A DNA stretch of 10,387 nt from Betaproteobacteria bacterium (GTDB lineage Bacteria; Pseudomonadota; Gammaproteobacteria; Burkholderiales; Burkholderiaceae_D), in assembly GCA_015655165.1 (NCBI GenBank), contig JAATFN010000110.1, forward strand, positions 1-10,387. Direction: 5' to 3'. Below, in pieces: positions 1-6,824 of the stretch; positions within the stretch are counted from its first letter, which is position 1, and each line of letters opens with the position of its first letter. A model generated the notes under the pieces. That model worked only from the letters and a program-made list of their open reading frames with translations. It did no database searches and was not told where the DNA came from. The translations under genes were made by a program, and so were the position numbers.

Positions 1-125
1 GATTCCGGAACAGAGCGCCAGTGGGAAACACTTCCCAAGCCTTGATGTAAAAATACCAGCGTAGGTGTATCAGGTTTTGTTGCGGGCAGATAACGGTATT
101 CAATACAATTGGTATTGACCTGCAT
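1..125 (-). CDS. Alpha/beta hydrolase, N-terminal fragment (cut by window edge)
   Basis: This reading frame enters from the left edge and only its first 41 codons are present. Translating the minus strand gives MQVNTNCIEYRYLPAT, then a hydrophobic beta strand TLVFLH followed by QGLGSVSHWRSVPE. The strand-H-x-G-x-G turn followed by S-x-x-W is the oxyanion-hole region of alpha/beta hydrolases, and many family members read HEGLGSVSxWR there. The catalytic Ser, Asp and His would lie beyond the window. An in-frame ATG exists at 168-170, but the ATG at 123-125 has GGGAG seven bases upstream while the outer one has no Shine-Dalgarno, so I chose the inner start. It follows the CoA ligase by 112 bases on the same strand. 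Hydrolases of this kind accompany aerobic benzoyl-CoA (box) genes and may open a lactone or cleave a thioester; the substrate here is unknown. Confidence 0.7.
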   Translation of the reverse strand, partial: MQVNTNCIEYRYLPATKPDTPTLVFLHQGLGSVSHWRSVPE

Positions 126-132
126 AAATGCA

Positions 133-137
133 CTCCC
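133..137 (-). promoter_or_regulatory. Shine-Dalgarno that sets the hydrolase start
   Basis: The minus strand reads GGGAG here, seven bases before the ATG at 123-125. It favours this start over the ATG 45 bases further upstream, which has no purine-rich box. Confidence 0.6.
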
Positions 138-237
138 GGCAGGGTGGGTAATGCTACTTTTATTTGTCATTGTCAGACGAAGAGATGGATGATGTATGTG
201 CTATACAGGTACAGATTCAATTTTTATGAATAAGGAT

Positions 238-1875
238 CTACTGCTCCTGATTCGCTAGTTGATCACGTAGCCATCTCCGATCTACTTTTAATAAAGTAGT
301 TTTCGGCAATTGGTCGATATAAAAAAAACGACCTGGAATCTTGTATCCACCCAATTTTTCTTTGATGAGCAAGCTGAGTTCTTGTTCTATGGCATGTGTT
401 TGGGATTGAGGTTCTGCGAGTACAAGATAAGCGGCAGGTTTTGTCAGGCCATTTTGGTCTTGGTAAGATACCACGGCGGCTTCTTGTATGCGGATATCTG
501 ACACGAGTACTTCTTCAATTTCAAGTGGTGAAATCCATAAGCCTTTCACTTTAAATACATCGTTTGAACGTGCTGCAAACCAGTAAAATCCATCTTCATC
601 ATAATAAAGTTCATCACCGGTTTTAATCCAGCCATCGATAATGGATTGTTGTGATAGCGTGCGTTTTCGCCAGTAAAATGGCGTGCCTGTTGTGCTATAG
701 ACTTCTGCTTGGCCTTTGGTATTTGGTGTAGTGACAATATTGCCTTGACTGTCTATCAGTCTTATTTCATAGCCAAAAACAGGTTTCCCAATACTCCCCC
801 TGCGGAATGCTTCAGGGCGATTGGCGATCCATTCATAGGTTACCTCCGCGCTACCGATCGAGTCGAGTAATTCGATTGCAAAAATTCGTTGGAATTGTTC
901 GAAAAAAGCAATCGGCATTTTTTCAGAGGCTGTAACAGCCAATGTGATAGACGAGAAATCCGGTAGGACATTCTTTTCATTTACATGAACCACAATATTT
1001 TTGACAATCGTAGGTACGGTAATCCATTTATTGGGTTTTTTCTTTTCGACAAGTGCGATGATATTTTCTGCAGTCGGGTCTTTGCGGGAAATAACACTAT
1101 GAGCCCCCCAATAGAGAGGAATCAGTACGCCTGGCCATAAACCGTGGGTAAAATATTTTCTGGATGTGGCAAAAACGACATCGGTTTGTCGATAGGACCA
1201 GAATGCACCCTGACGTTCCGGGATATAAATGAAGTCGCTTGATAGATGCGTAATACCTTTTGCCCTACCTGTTGTGCCACCAGAATAAAACATATACGCC
1301 AGATCGTCTTTATGAACATGGATATGGGTATCACGTCCTGCTTGATCGACTGGCCATTGCTGATGATATTGTATTGCTAGCGCTGGACTTTTCCATCTTG
1401 ACAAATCAGGTTGTTCACCGGCATCGGATTGTCGAACAATAATAGATTTGAGAGAGTGTGGAATATCCGGATAGATCGCATCGAATTTTTCCAGTTGTTC
1501 GCTATCAATTATCAGTGTTCTGGCAGCGGTATCTTCAAGGAAATACAAAAGATCATGCGAGCGATAGGCATCGGAAATAACGACGTGAATTGCACCTATG
1601 CGAATTGCTGCCAACCAGTAAGCAATATATTCCAGACTATCTTTTCCAAAAAGGAAAACGCGTTCACCACTACGTACATCTGCACTAATCAGTTTACCGA
1701 CATGGTCTTTTATAATTTCGAGTAAAGTACTGTACGTATAGACTTGATCATCGACACTTAATGCAGGTGATGCACCAAGACCATTGCTGATATGCCTATC
1801 AATTAATAGAGAAATTGGTTGGAAAAAATCGGGGATATCTTTGTCGATCCATGGCGTATTGGCTGTTGTGTTCAT
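238..1875 (-). CDS. Aromatic acid-CoA ligase, benzoate-CoA ligase family
   Basis: This cytoplasmic adenylate-forming enzyme (545 aa) would activate an aromatic carboxylate with ATP and join it to coenzyme A. The AMP-binding P-loop YSGGTTGRAKG is at residues 197-207, the A5 region LLDSIGSAE at 336-344, TGDE with the ribose-binding Asp at 419-422, the hinge and A8 region around VFKVKGLWISP at 440-450, and the A10 motif LPKTTLLK ends in the expected catalytic Lys530. The stretch IGSAEVTYEWIANRP through GYEIRLID resembles the benzoate-CoA ligase (BadA/BclA) group more than fatty acyl-CoA ligases. The Gly that normally precedes the A10 lysine is Leu529, and the P-loop has Gly199 where Ser is common. 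The gene follows livG by 36 bases; no clear Shine-Dalgarno precedes its ATG. The family is sure; the substrate (benzoate, a hydroxybenzoate or another aryl acid) is inferred. Confidence 0.85.
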   Translation of the reverse strand: MNTTANTPWIDKDIPDFFQPISLLIDRHISNGLGASPALSVDDQVYTYSTLLEIIKDHVGKLISADVRSGERVFLFGKDSLEYIAYWLAAIRIGAIHVVISDAYRSHDLLYFLEDTAARTLIIDSEQLEKFDAIYPDIPHSLKSIIVRQSDAGEQPDLSRWKSPALAIQYHQQWPVDQAGRDTHIHVHKDDLAYMFYSGGTTGRAKGITHLSSDFIYIPERQGAFWSYRQTDVVFATSRKYFTHGLWPGVLIPLYWGAHSVISRKDPTAENIIALVEKKKPNKWITVPTIVKNIVVHVNEKNVLPDFSSITLAVTASEKMPIAFFEQFQRIFAIELLDSIGSAEVTYEWIANRPEAFRRGSIGKPVFGYEIRLIDSQGNIVTTPNTKGQAEVYSTTGTPFYWRKRTLSQQSIIDGWIKTGDELYYDEDGFYWFAARSNDVFKVKGLWISPLEIEEVLVSDIRIQEAAVVSYQDQNGLTKPAAYLVLAEPQSQTHAIEQELSLLIKEKLGGYKIPGRFFYIDQLPKTTLLKVDRRWLRDQLANQEQ

Positions 1876-1911
1876 CGTGATTAATAGAGTAGCGGGTATA
1901 AGCTTGGTCGT

Positions 1912-2682
1912 TTAGTTGTAATATGCGGATAAAAGTGCAGTCCGCTCTTGCGGAATATCCGGTTTTCCGACAGCAGTAACTGCACCGTTTCTTAAGACAA
2001 CGACGCGCTTCGATTCTGAAAAAACGAGATCCAGATCATGTTCAACCCAAATGACAGAAACATGATGGTGTTCTCTTGCGACGCGAATTAATTCTGCAAT
2101 CAGTGGTCTTTCTTCGCGGGAAAGTCCAGATGCAGGTTCGTCAAGTAATAAAACAGAAGGAGAGCTGACAAGTGCGCGCGCCAGATCGACACGCCGTAAT
2201 ACGCCCAATGGCAATTCGTTCGGATATTTATGCAGTACTTCACTGATACCGCAGGATTGGGCAACATCTTGCACTTTGGTCTTCAGAGATCTTTCTTCTC
2301 TTAAGAAAAGTAAAGGACGTAAAAGCGAATCCAGAGCGTTATAGCGTAATTTTGAGGAAAAGCCGACAGCAATGTTTTGAAAGACGGTCAGACTCCTGGA
2401 GAGTTGAAGTCCTTGAAAAGTTCTTGAAACACCATGCTTCGCGATGGCATGCTGTGGTACGTCAAGAAAATTCTTCTCTCCGAGTACGGTAATTCTGGAT
2501 TGTGAATCGGGATGGTAAACACGCGAGATACAATTCAGCAATGCTGATTTACCGGCACCATTGGGGCCGATAAGACCGATCACTTCATTGTGTGCAACAT
2601 CGAAACTGACTTTTTTTAAGATTTCCAGTCCGCCATAACGAAGAGAGATATTATGCAGCGAGAGAGCGCTATTGTTTTCCAT
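1912..2682 (-). CDS. livG: Branched-chain amino acid-type ABC transporter ATPase, LivG-like
   Basis: One of two ATPases that power the Liv-type importer at the inner face of the membrane. Residues are numbered from the first ATG at 2691. Walker A GPNGAGKS is at 42-49, the Q-loop lies in VSRTFQGLQL (Gln93), Walker B VLLLDEP at 180-186, and the switch His218 in WVEHDL. VSRTFQ and the long insert after the Q-loop are typical of LivG rather than LivF. The signature helix reads LPLGVLRRVDLARAL, whereas LivG proteins usually have LPxGQQRR, so the Gln pair is lost. Three ATGs lie at 2691, 2688 and 2682. The only Shine-Dalgarno, AAAGGA at 2692-2697, touches the first and is nine bases from the third, so 2682 (256 aa) is preferred. 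The gene follows livF by 20 bases, the reverse of the usual G-then-F order. Role is sure; substrate is inferred from the ligase next door. Confidence 0.9.
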   Translation of the reverse strand: MENNSALSLHNISLRYGGLEILKKVSFDVAHNEVIGLIGPNGAGKSALLNCISRVYHPDSQSRITVLGEKNFLDVPQHAIAKHGVSRTFQGLQLSRSLTVFQNIAVGFSSKLRYNALDSLLRPLLFLREERSLKTKVQDVAQSCGISEVLHKYPNELPLGVLRRVDLARALVSSPSVLLLDEPASGLSREERPLIAELIRVAREHHHVSVIWVEHDLDLVFSESKRVVVLRNGAVTAVGKPDIPQERTALLSAYYN

Positions 2683-2691
2683 TGTCATCAT

Positions 2692-2697
2692 TCCTTT
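2692..2697 (-). promoter_or_regulatory. Shine-Dalgarno that decides between three livG ATGs
   Basis: AAAGGA on the minus strand directly abuts the first ATG, is three bases from the second and nine from the third. Only the third spacing (start at 2682) fits normal initiation. Confidence 0.5.
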
Positions 2698-2702
2698 ATA
2701 TA

Positions 2703-3416
2703 TCAGGCCGCAGCAAGACCAACAATGAAGTGTTCGATGCGCTGGATGTTGTCGGTTGTATATTCATCAAAGGATGCAATCACTTGCCCTCTATCCAGGA
2801 CAATGACATTGTCGGTAAAGGCCGGTAGCCATTTGGCATCAGATTCTGCGACGATCAAGCATAAATTCAGTGCGGCACGCAGTTCACCCAGTTTTTCGGC
2901 AAGGTTTTCAATGACGGGCACTGAAAGCCCAAGACTGGGCTCGTCCAGTAACAGCACCTTTGGACTGCCCAGTATGGACATGCCAATAGCCAGCATTTGC
3001 TGTTCGCCTCCGGAGAGATTTCCGGCAATTGTTTTTCTGCGTTCAAAAAGGCGGGGGAACCAATGAAAGACATCATCGATCGACACGTGGCCGATAATCC
3101 TGTCGGAGACAGCCAGATTTTCAGACACCGTCATTGTCGGATAGATTTTGCTATGTTCCGGGACTAATCTGATACCGGTTTTCAATCTGTCTAGAATTGT
3201 ATTCGGCAATAATTTTTTCTGTAGATACACCTCCCCCGTGGCAGGTATCAATCCGGCGATAGCTCCCAGCAAGGAAGATTTTCCTGCACCATTGGCACCT
3301 GCTATTGCTAGCGCATTGCCAGATGAAAGATGCGATGAGAAGTTCTCGACAGCGGTGGTATTTCCATACTTGACAGTTAAGTTTTTTATTTCAACGTATG
3401 TATCTGGATCAGGCAT
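2703..3416 (-). CDS. livF: Branched-chain amino acid-type ABC transporter ATPase, LivF-like
   Basis: The second ATPase of the Liv-type importer, 237 aa, the usual LivF length. Walker A GANGAGKS is at 40-47, the ABC signature LSGGEQQ at 134-140 and Walker B VLLLDEP at 154-160. GIRLVPEHSKIYPTMTVSENL at 81-101 matches the LivF pattern GxxLVPExRxxFxxLTVxENL, with Glu87 at the Q-loop place. After Walker B the usual LivF VEQN is VAESD (189-193), so there is no classical switch histidine; LivF proteins generally lack it, but Glu-Ser-Asp is unusual. The start ATG has AGGAG (3425-3429) eight bases upstream, inside the end of livM, and the two genes overlap by eight bases (3409-3416), which suggests coupled translation. 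It forms the ATPase pair with the LivG-like protein. Confidence 0.9.
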   Translation of the reverse strand: MPDPDTYVEIKNLTVKYGNTTAVENFSSHLSSGNALAIAGANGAGKSSLLGAIAGLIPATGEVYLQKKLLPNTILDRLKTGIRLVPEHSKIYPTMTVSENLAVSDRIIGHVSIDDVFHWFPRLFERRKTIAGNLSGGEQQMLAIGMSILGSPKVLLLDEPSLGLSVPVIENLAEKLGELRAALNLCLIVAESDAKWLPAFTDNVIVLDRGQVIASFDEYTTDNIQRIEHFIVGLAAA

Positions 3417-4386
3417 TTTTTTTGCTCCTGACAGAAATACGGGTTCTGATGATGAGGCTTAGCATGAGTATGAGTCCGATAATGATGGTTTCAACACCAC
3501 CCGCGCGGCTCACATCGATCAAGTTTGTAAACGTGATCAAGTGCGTGACGATCGGGGATAAGATGATCATGACAAACGATGCTACGATGGCGCCACCGAG
3601 ATTGCCGACACCCCCCAGTGCGACTATCGTCAGAAATAGTATTGCCATATGTAAGGTATACAGTCCTGATTGGGCAGTGCCGTAGTAATACGCATTGATT
3701 GCCCCGGCAACAGCTGTAATGGCTGACGTAATCGAGAAGACACCAAGACGCGTTCTTTGTTGCGATATCCCTAACACGGATGCTGCTGTGGGATTATCTT
3801 TCAAGACAATCCAGCGCCGGCCTATATGTGAATGTTGCAGCCATCGAAGCCATAAATAGATCCCCAGTCCTATGAGTGCCAGGGCATACCACCATCTTGT
3901 AGATGTACTCAATGCAAAACCAAATAGCGATGGAGAAGAGAGAATAAATCCTGTTGAATAGGTGAGAGCCACATCGATATTTTGCATGAGCGGTTGCAAA
4001 ATGAATTGCAAGGCGAATGTGCCTACGGCTAAATAGATGCCGACTACCCTCAGTGTTGCCAAAGCCAATGCTGCGCCGATAACGAGACCGACAAATGCAC
4101 TCGCAAAGATGGAGGTTGTCAGACCCAAATCAAACTGGTGGGCTAGTAGTCCCGCCGTATAACCGCCAATGCCGATGAATGCAGCTTGCCCCAGAGAGAG
4201 GAGTCCTGCTGTACCGGTTAAAATGGTCAACGGCATCGCCGCTAGTGCCAATAATGCACCGCTTGTTGCAAGAGAAAGCCAATAGCCATTCAGAATAAAA
4301 GGTACTGCAAGGATCAATATGGTAATGAAAATGGCGATTTGTCTCTGTTTGGAGAGATGAAAATGGTGGTCGATTGGCGTGTTCAT
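3409..4386 (-). CDS. livM: Branched-chain amino acid-type ABC transporter permease, LivM-like
   Basis: Inner-membrane permease, 325 aa, that pairs with the LivH-like subunit to form the translocation path. It is hydrophobic nearly throughout, with about nine to ten likely membrane segments from residue 17 to 313. Family signatures are TGTAGLLSLGQAAFIGIGGY (57-76), the cytoplasmic ATPase-contact loop GRRWIVLKDNPTAASVLGI (189-207), and ALGGVGNLGGAIVAS (256-270). The N-terminus MNTPIDHHFHLSKQRQ is short and polar; the C-terminus RTRISVRSKKNA is basic and should face the cytoplasm. The ATG lies one base after the livH stop, with only a weak ACGGGT-like site upstream, so translation probably depends on livH. 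Assignment to the family is firm; which aromatic acid or amino acid passes is not shown by the sequence. Confidence 0.9.
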   Translation of the reverse strand: MNTPIDHHFHLSKQRQIAIFITILILAVPFILNGYWLSLATSGALLALAAMPLTILTGTAGLLSLGQAAFIGIGGYTAGLLAHQFDLGLTTSIFASAFVGLVIGAALALATLRVVGIYLAVGTFALQFILQPLMQNIDVALTYSTGFILSSPSLFGFALSTSTRWWYALALIGLGIYLWLRWLQHSHIGRRWIVLKDNPTAASVLGISQQRTRLGVFSITSAITAVAGAINAYYYGTAQSGLYTLHMAILFLTIVALGGVGNLGGAIVASFVMIILSPIVTHLITFTNLIDVSRAGGVETIIIGLILMLSLIIRTRISVRSKKNA

Positions 4387-4387
4387 G

Positions 4388-5269
4388 TTATACCCGTTGA
4401 ATGTGTTCTGATTTGCCGCTTAAGCCGTAAGGGCGGAAAACAAGAAAAATTCCCAGCAATACAATCGGTGTTAATGTCGCGTAGCGGGAGTCAAGAAACA
4501 CTGTCGTGATATTTTCTACAATGGCCAGAACGATTGCTCCTGCGATAGCACCAATCGGGCTTGTCAGTCCGCCAATGATCGCTGCGATAATGGCATTCAC
4601 ACTCAGTGAAGCATTTTCCAGTGAGATTGAAGTCAAACTGGCGCCGAGGATACCTGCTGTCGCTGACAGAATGCCAACCAGTGCACCGATAAGAAGAATG
4701 CGTTGCTGTACAGGGATGCCACGCAATGTACTGAGTGTGCGGTTGTCGGCAATTGCTTGCATGTCATATCCGATGCGCGATTTTTTCAACAGCATGACCG
4801 TGCCGATTGCCAGCAAAAGACCGATAGTACCGACGATAATTGCCAAACCGGAAATTCTGGCATCTCCCAGATTGAAAAACAGCGGGGTAACCGTGTAGCG
4901 ATAAATTTCACCTTGCCAGATGACACTCATGATCCCTTGTAGAACAATGGAGAACGCGATGGTAATCATTGTGCCGATGAAATGGCTGCCGGTTGTCCCC
5001 ATTTGTTCGATAATCCAGAGTAACAGGATACTGATCAATGTGATGATCGCTACTGCGACAACGACGCCAATCAATCCGGAGAACGGGACTGATTGGGTAT
5101 TGAGCCAGTCATTTGTGCTGTAGGCAATAAAGGAAGCCAATGCACACAACTCGCCAACGCAGAATAACAAGACTTTGTTGGTGCGATAGATCAAGACGAT
5201 AGCCAGCGCAAATAGACTGTAATAACCGGCCGAGCTAAATAGTTGTGTGAAAAAATCTGTTGTTAACAT
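4388..5269 (-). CDS. livH: Branched-chain amino acid-type ABC transporter permease, LivH-like
   Basis: Inner-membrane permease of the Liv type, 293 aa, the usual LivH length, with about eight likely membrane segments. Family marks are the cytoplasmic loop SRIGYDMQAIADNRTLSTLRG (164-184), where Ala-Ile-Ala-Asp-Asn contacts the ATPases, then ALVGILSATAGILGA (196-210), IIGGLTSPIGAIAGA (231-245) and the C-terminal RPYGLSGK (279-286). It starts two bases after the binding-protein stop and ends one base before livM, so it belongs to the middle of a tight operon. The Shine-Dalgarno before the ATG is weak (AGCAGC), in line with coupled translation. It would form a heterodimer with the LivM-like protein and receive cargo from the periplasmic binding protein. 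Confidence 0.9.
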   Translation of the reverse strand: MLTTDFFTQLFSSAGYYSLFALAIVLIYRTNKVLLFCVGELCALASFIAYSTNDWLNTQSVPFSGLIGVVVAVAIITLISILLLWIIEQMGTTGSHFIGTMITIAFSIVLQGIMSVIWQGEIYRYTVTPLFFNLGDARISGLAIIVGTIGLLLAIGTVMLLKKSRIGYDMQAIADNRTLSTLRGIPVQQRILLIGALVGILSATAGILGASLTSISLENASLSVNAIIAAIIGGLTSPIGAIAGAIVLAIVENITTVFLDSRYATLTPIVLLGIFLVFRPYGLSGKSEHIQRV

Positions 5270-5271
5270 TA

Positions 5272-6474
5272 TTATTTTGCTGCTTGTTTTGCCGGCGCTA
5301 ATTGATACCAGTCACCGACAGCATCAAAGTTGGTGGTCGTCTTGTTGAAATGATAGACACGATAGGCTGTAGGGCCATAATGGTCTTTTTCTGTATATTT
5401 GATATTGATACCTGTTAAACCACCCGGATTGACATCAGTACTATTTAATGCGCGGGTAAAGGCTTCAGGGGAACAATCGTCTTTACATTTTTCAAATGCC
5501 TGGGCAACAATCTGTCCCAGTATCCAGCCACTGCTATGCGCTGCTACAACTTCTTTAATGCCAGCTTTGGTCGCAGCTTGTTGCAGTTTTTTGGCTTCGC
5601 TACCTTCATTGCTGATGTTGGTTCCGGAGATGTAGCGTGAATAGGTGTAGAAGTCGATATCCGGTGCAGATTTTAAGGCTTCACGCTTGACAGGATCATT
5701 GATGCCGGTTTCAAGATTCAGATAGATCTTGTTGTAACCAGCTGCACCAAGTGCCGGAATGAGCCCAATAAAGTGGCTTTGTCCGAAACAGTCCGTAATG
5801 ACGTCAGGATTGAATTTGATAATATTTGCGACAACAGATCTGAAATCCCGCTGATTTTGCGGGACGATAAATATTTTTGTTTCATCAAATCCGTTTTGTT
5901 TTGCCGAAGCCAGTGAAGTTTCGCATGAAATGATCGATGCTGGTGCTTCAAACGCGACACAAGCAAAACGGCGTGCCGTCTTGCTCAAATTACGTGCGAT
6001 TTTGCCAGTAATGGTATTGGTGACATTAAATACCTGACCTGCACCAAACACATGTTTGGCTGCCGGTTCCAGTACAACAGGCAAATTAGGCGGGAAACCG
6101 ACGACAACTGGTAATCCGACCTTTTCTGCTGCCGCATAAGTGGGAACATGTGTCGAACTCACTGCAATACCGGCAATGCCGGATACATTTGCCGCTTTCA
6201 ATTCGTGTACTGCATTCACCGATTTCTGCGTATCGCTTTGTACATCTTTCAATATCGTATCAATCTTGCGACCATTAACACCACCGGTCGCATTGAGTTG
6301 ATCGATGTAGAGCTTGAAACCGATATAGGTATCTTTGAATGTTCCTTGAACCGGTCCGGTAATGTCTGAAATATATCCGATTTTATAAGGATCTGATGTG
6401 GATGCATGGGAAATTTGCATGGATAACATCGTTGACAGTAGCGCTGCAATTTTCAGCCATGATTTTTTTTTCAC
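5272..6474 (-). CDS. Periplasmic substrate-binding protein, LivJ/LivK type (Peripla_BP_6)
   Basis: Binding protein that catches the cargo in the periplasm and hands it to LivHM. The first possible ATG is at 6504, but no Shine-Dalgarno precedes it. The GTG at 6472-6474 has GGAG five bases upstream and opens a textbook signal peptide, MKKKSWLKIAALLSTMLSMQ, with likely cleavage after ISHA (residue 24). I therefore use the GTG start (400 aa). The mature part begins YKIGYISDITGPVQG, with IGFKLYIDQLNATGGVNGRKI (51-71) and GLPVVVGF (120-127), the normal layout of a type I two-lobed binding protein. Cys330 and Cys334 (KCKDDC) may form a disulfide. It is the first gene of the unit, as binding proteins often are. 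Homologues near aromatic-CoA ligases are thought to bind benzoate-like acids; that is an inference for this one. Confidence 0.88.
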   Translation of the reverse strand: MKKKSWLKIAALLSTMLSMQISHASTSDPYKIGYISDITGPVQGTFKDTYIGFKLYIDQLNATGGVNGRKIDTILKDVQSDTQKSVNAVHELKAANVSGIAGIAVSSTHVPTYAAAEKVGLPVVVGFPPNLPVVLEPAAKHVFGAGQVFNVTNTITGKIARNLSKTARRFACVAFEAPASIISCETSLASAKQNGFDETKIFIVPQNQRDFRSVVANIIKFNPDVITDCFGQSHFIGLIPALGAAGYNKIYLNLETGINDPVKREALKSAPDIDFYTYSRYISGTNISNEGSEAKKLQQAATKAGIKEVVAAHSSGWILGQIVAQAFEKCKDDCSPEAFTRALNSTDVNPGGLTGINIKYTEKDHYGPTAYRVYHFNKTTTNFDAVGDWYQLAPAKQAAK

Positions 6475-6479
6475 AGTAA

Positions 6480-6483
6480 CTCC
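6480..6483 (-). promoter_or_regulatory. Shine-Dalgarno that sets a GTG start for the binding protein
   Basis: GGAG on the minus strand is five bases before the GTG at 6472-6474. The ATG at 6502-6504 has only ATCCCA in the same place, so the GTG is the better start. Confidence 0.6.
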
Positions 6484-6517
6484 GGGTAGTGTTAATTGTC
6501 GCATTGGGATAGTTCAT

Positions 6518-6532
6518 TCTTATTGCATAAGA
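6518..6532. promoter_or_regulatory. Inverted repeat, candidate operator of the ABC operon
   Basis: TCTTAT-TGC-ATAAGA is a perfect inverted repeat with six-base arms and a three-base centre. It lies just downstream of the leftward -10-like TATACT (6541-6546), about where transcription would start, a common place for a repressor site. No particular regulator can be named. Confidence 0.3.
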
Positions 6533-6654
6533 TGCTCGATAGTATAGAACTAAGGTATGTATTAACTGAAGTTACTTTTTTTTATTTGAATATACGATTT
6601 TTTATTTCTCTTTGAAAAATTCTAATGCGATTGGCAAATATGGAAATATGTTGA

Positions 6655-6663
6655 TGATATAAG
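6655..6663 (+). promoter_or_regulatory. Candidate extended -10 promoter, rightward
   Basis: TGATATAAG fits an extended -10 element: TG, one base, then TATAAG (five of six matches to TATAAT). TTGGCA at 6631-6636 is a good -35 by sequence but sits 21 bases away, too far. Transcription would start near 6670 and give benE a leader of about 225 bases that holds the GGAGG mini-ORF and the inverted repeat. Confidence 0.25.
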
Positions 6664-6669
6664 GGTTTC

Positions 6670-6767
6670 GGAGGTTTTATGAATTGAAGATAGAAATGAA
6701 TGAAGATTTTCAATTTTCCCTGACTGAGAAGTCTCATTTTTCTTTATATATTATGTTATATATATAA
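6670..6767 (+). other. Strong Shine-Dalgarno with a two-codon ORF and possible 27-aa leader peptide
   Basis: GGAGG at 6670-6674 is followed after four bases by ATG-AAT-TGA (6679-6687). Overlapping that stop, a TTG at 6684-6686, nine bases from GGAGG, opens a 27-codon frame that begins MKIEMNEDFQ and ends at TAA 6765-6767. An ATG also lies in this frame at 6696. The frame has no recognisable domain. It could be a leader peptide, the decayed start of a lost gene, or chance in A+T-rich DNA. Confidence 0.15.
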
Positions 6768-6770
6768 AGA
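6741..6770. repeat. A+T-rich inverted repeat in the divergent spacer
   Basis: TCTTTATATAT (6741-6751) and ATATATAAAGA (6760-6770) are perfect 11-base inverted arms around an 8-base centre. Flanking bases CATTTTT and AAAAAATG continue the symmetry after a three-base insertion on the right. It lacks the G+C-rich stem and T-run of an intrinsic terminator, so a protein site or an easily melted DNA segment is more likely. Confidence 0.4.
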
Positions 6771-6791
6771 CTGAAAAAATGTGATGATGAG

Positions 6792-6824
6792 AATTTGATC
6801 TCCAGGTATGAAATTTGATCAAAT
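6792..6824. promoter_or_regulatory. AATTTGATC direct repeat with palindrome, candidate activator site for benE
   Basis: AATTTGATC occurs at 6792-6800 and again at 6812-6820, exactly 20 bases apart, about two helical turns. The second copy is part of the perfect palindrome ATTTGATCAAAT (6813-6824). If benE is transcribed from the TATAAA at 6861-6866, these sites centre near -54 and -77, a usual place for activator binding. The motif differs from the ATAC-N7-GTAT site of BenM. The regulator is unknown. Confidence 0.35.

Noticed and set aside
126..237. Possible separate promoter or terminator between the CoA ligase and the hydrolase.
   Set aside because: No G+C-rich hairpin with a T-run and no well-spaced promoter boxes could be found; read-through in one operon is simpler.
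1411..1725. 104-codon plus-strand frame inside the CoA ligase gene.
   Set aside because: It is antisense to a clear conserved enzyme, its protein has no recognisable domain, and no promoter or ribosome site stands before it.
2653..3066. 137-codon plus-strand frame across the livG/livF junction.
   Set aside because: It lies antisense to two conserved ATPases and its translation resembles no family; it reflects the codon pattern of the real genes.
6741..6770. Intrinsic terminator at the A+T-rich inverted repeat.
   Set aside because: The stem is almost all A and T and no gene ends near it, so it would not work as a usual terminator.
6813..6824. FNR/Anr-type anaerobic site at ATTTGATCAAAT.
   Set aside because: FNR boxes need four bases between TTGAT and ATCAA; here the half-sites overlap with no gap.
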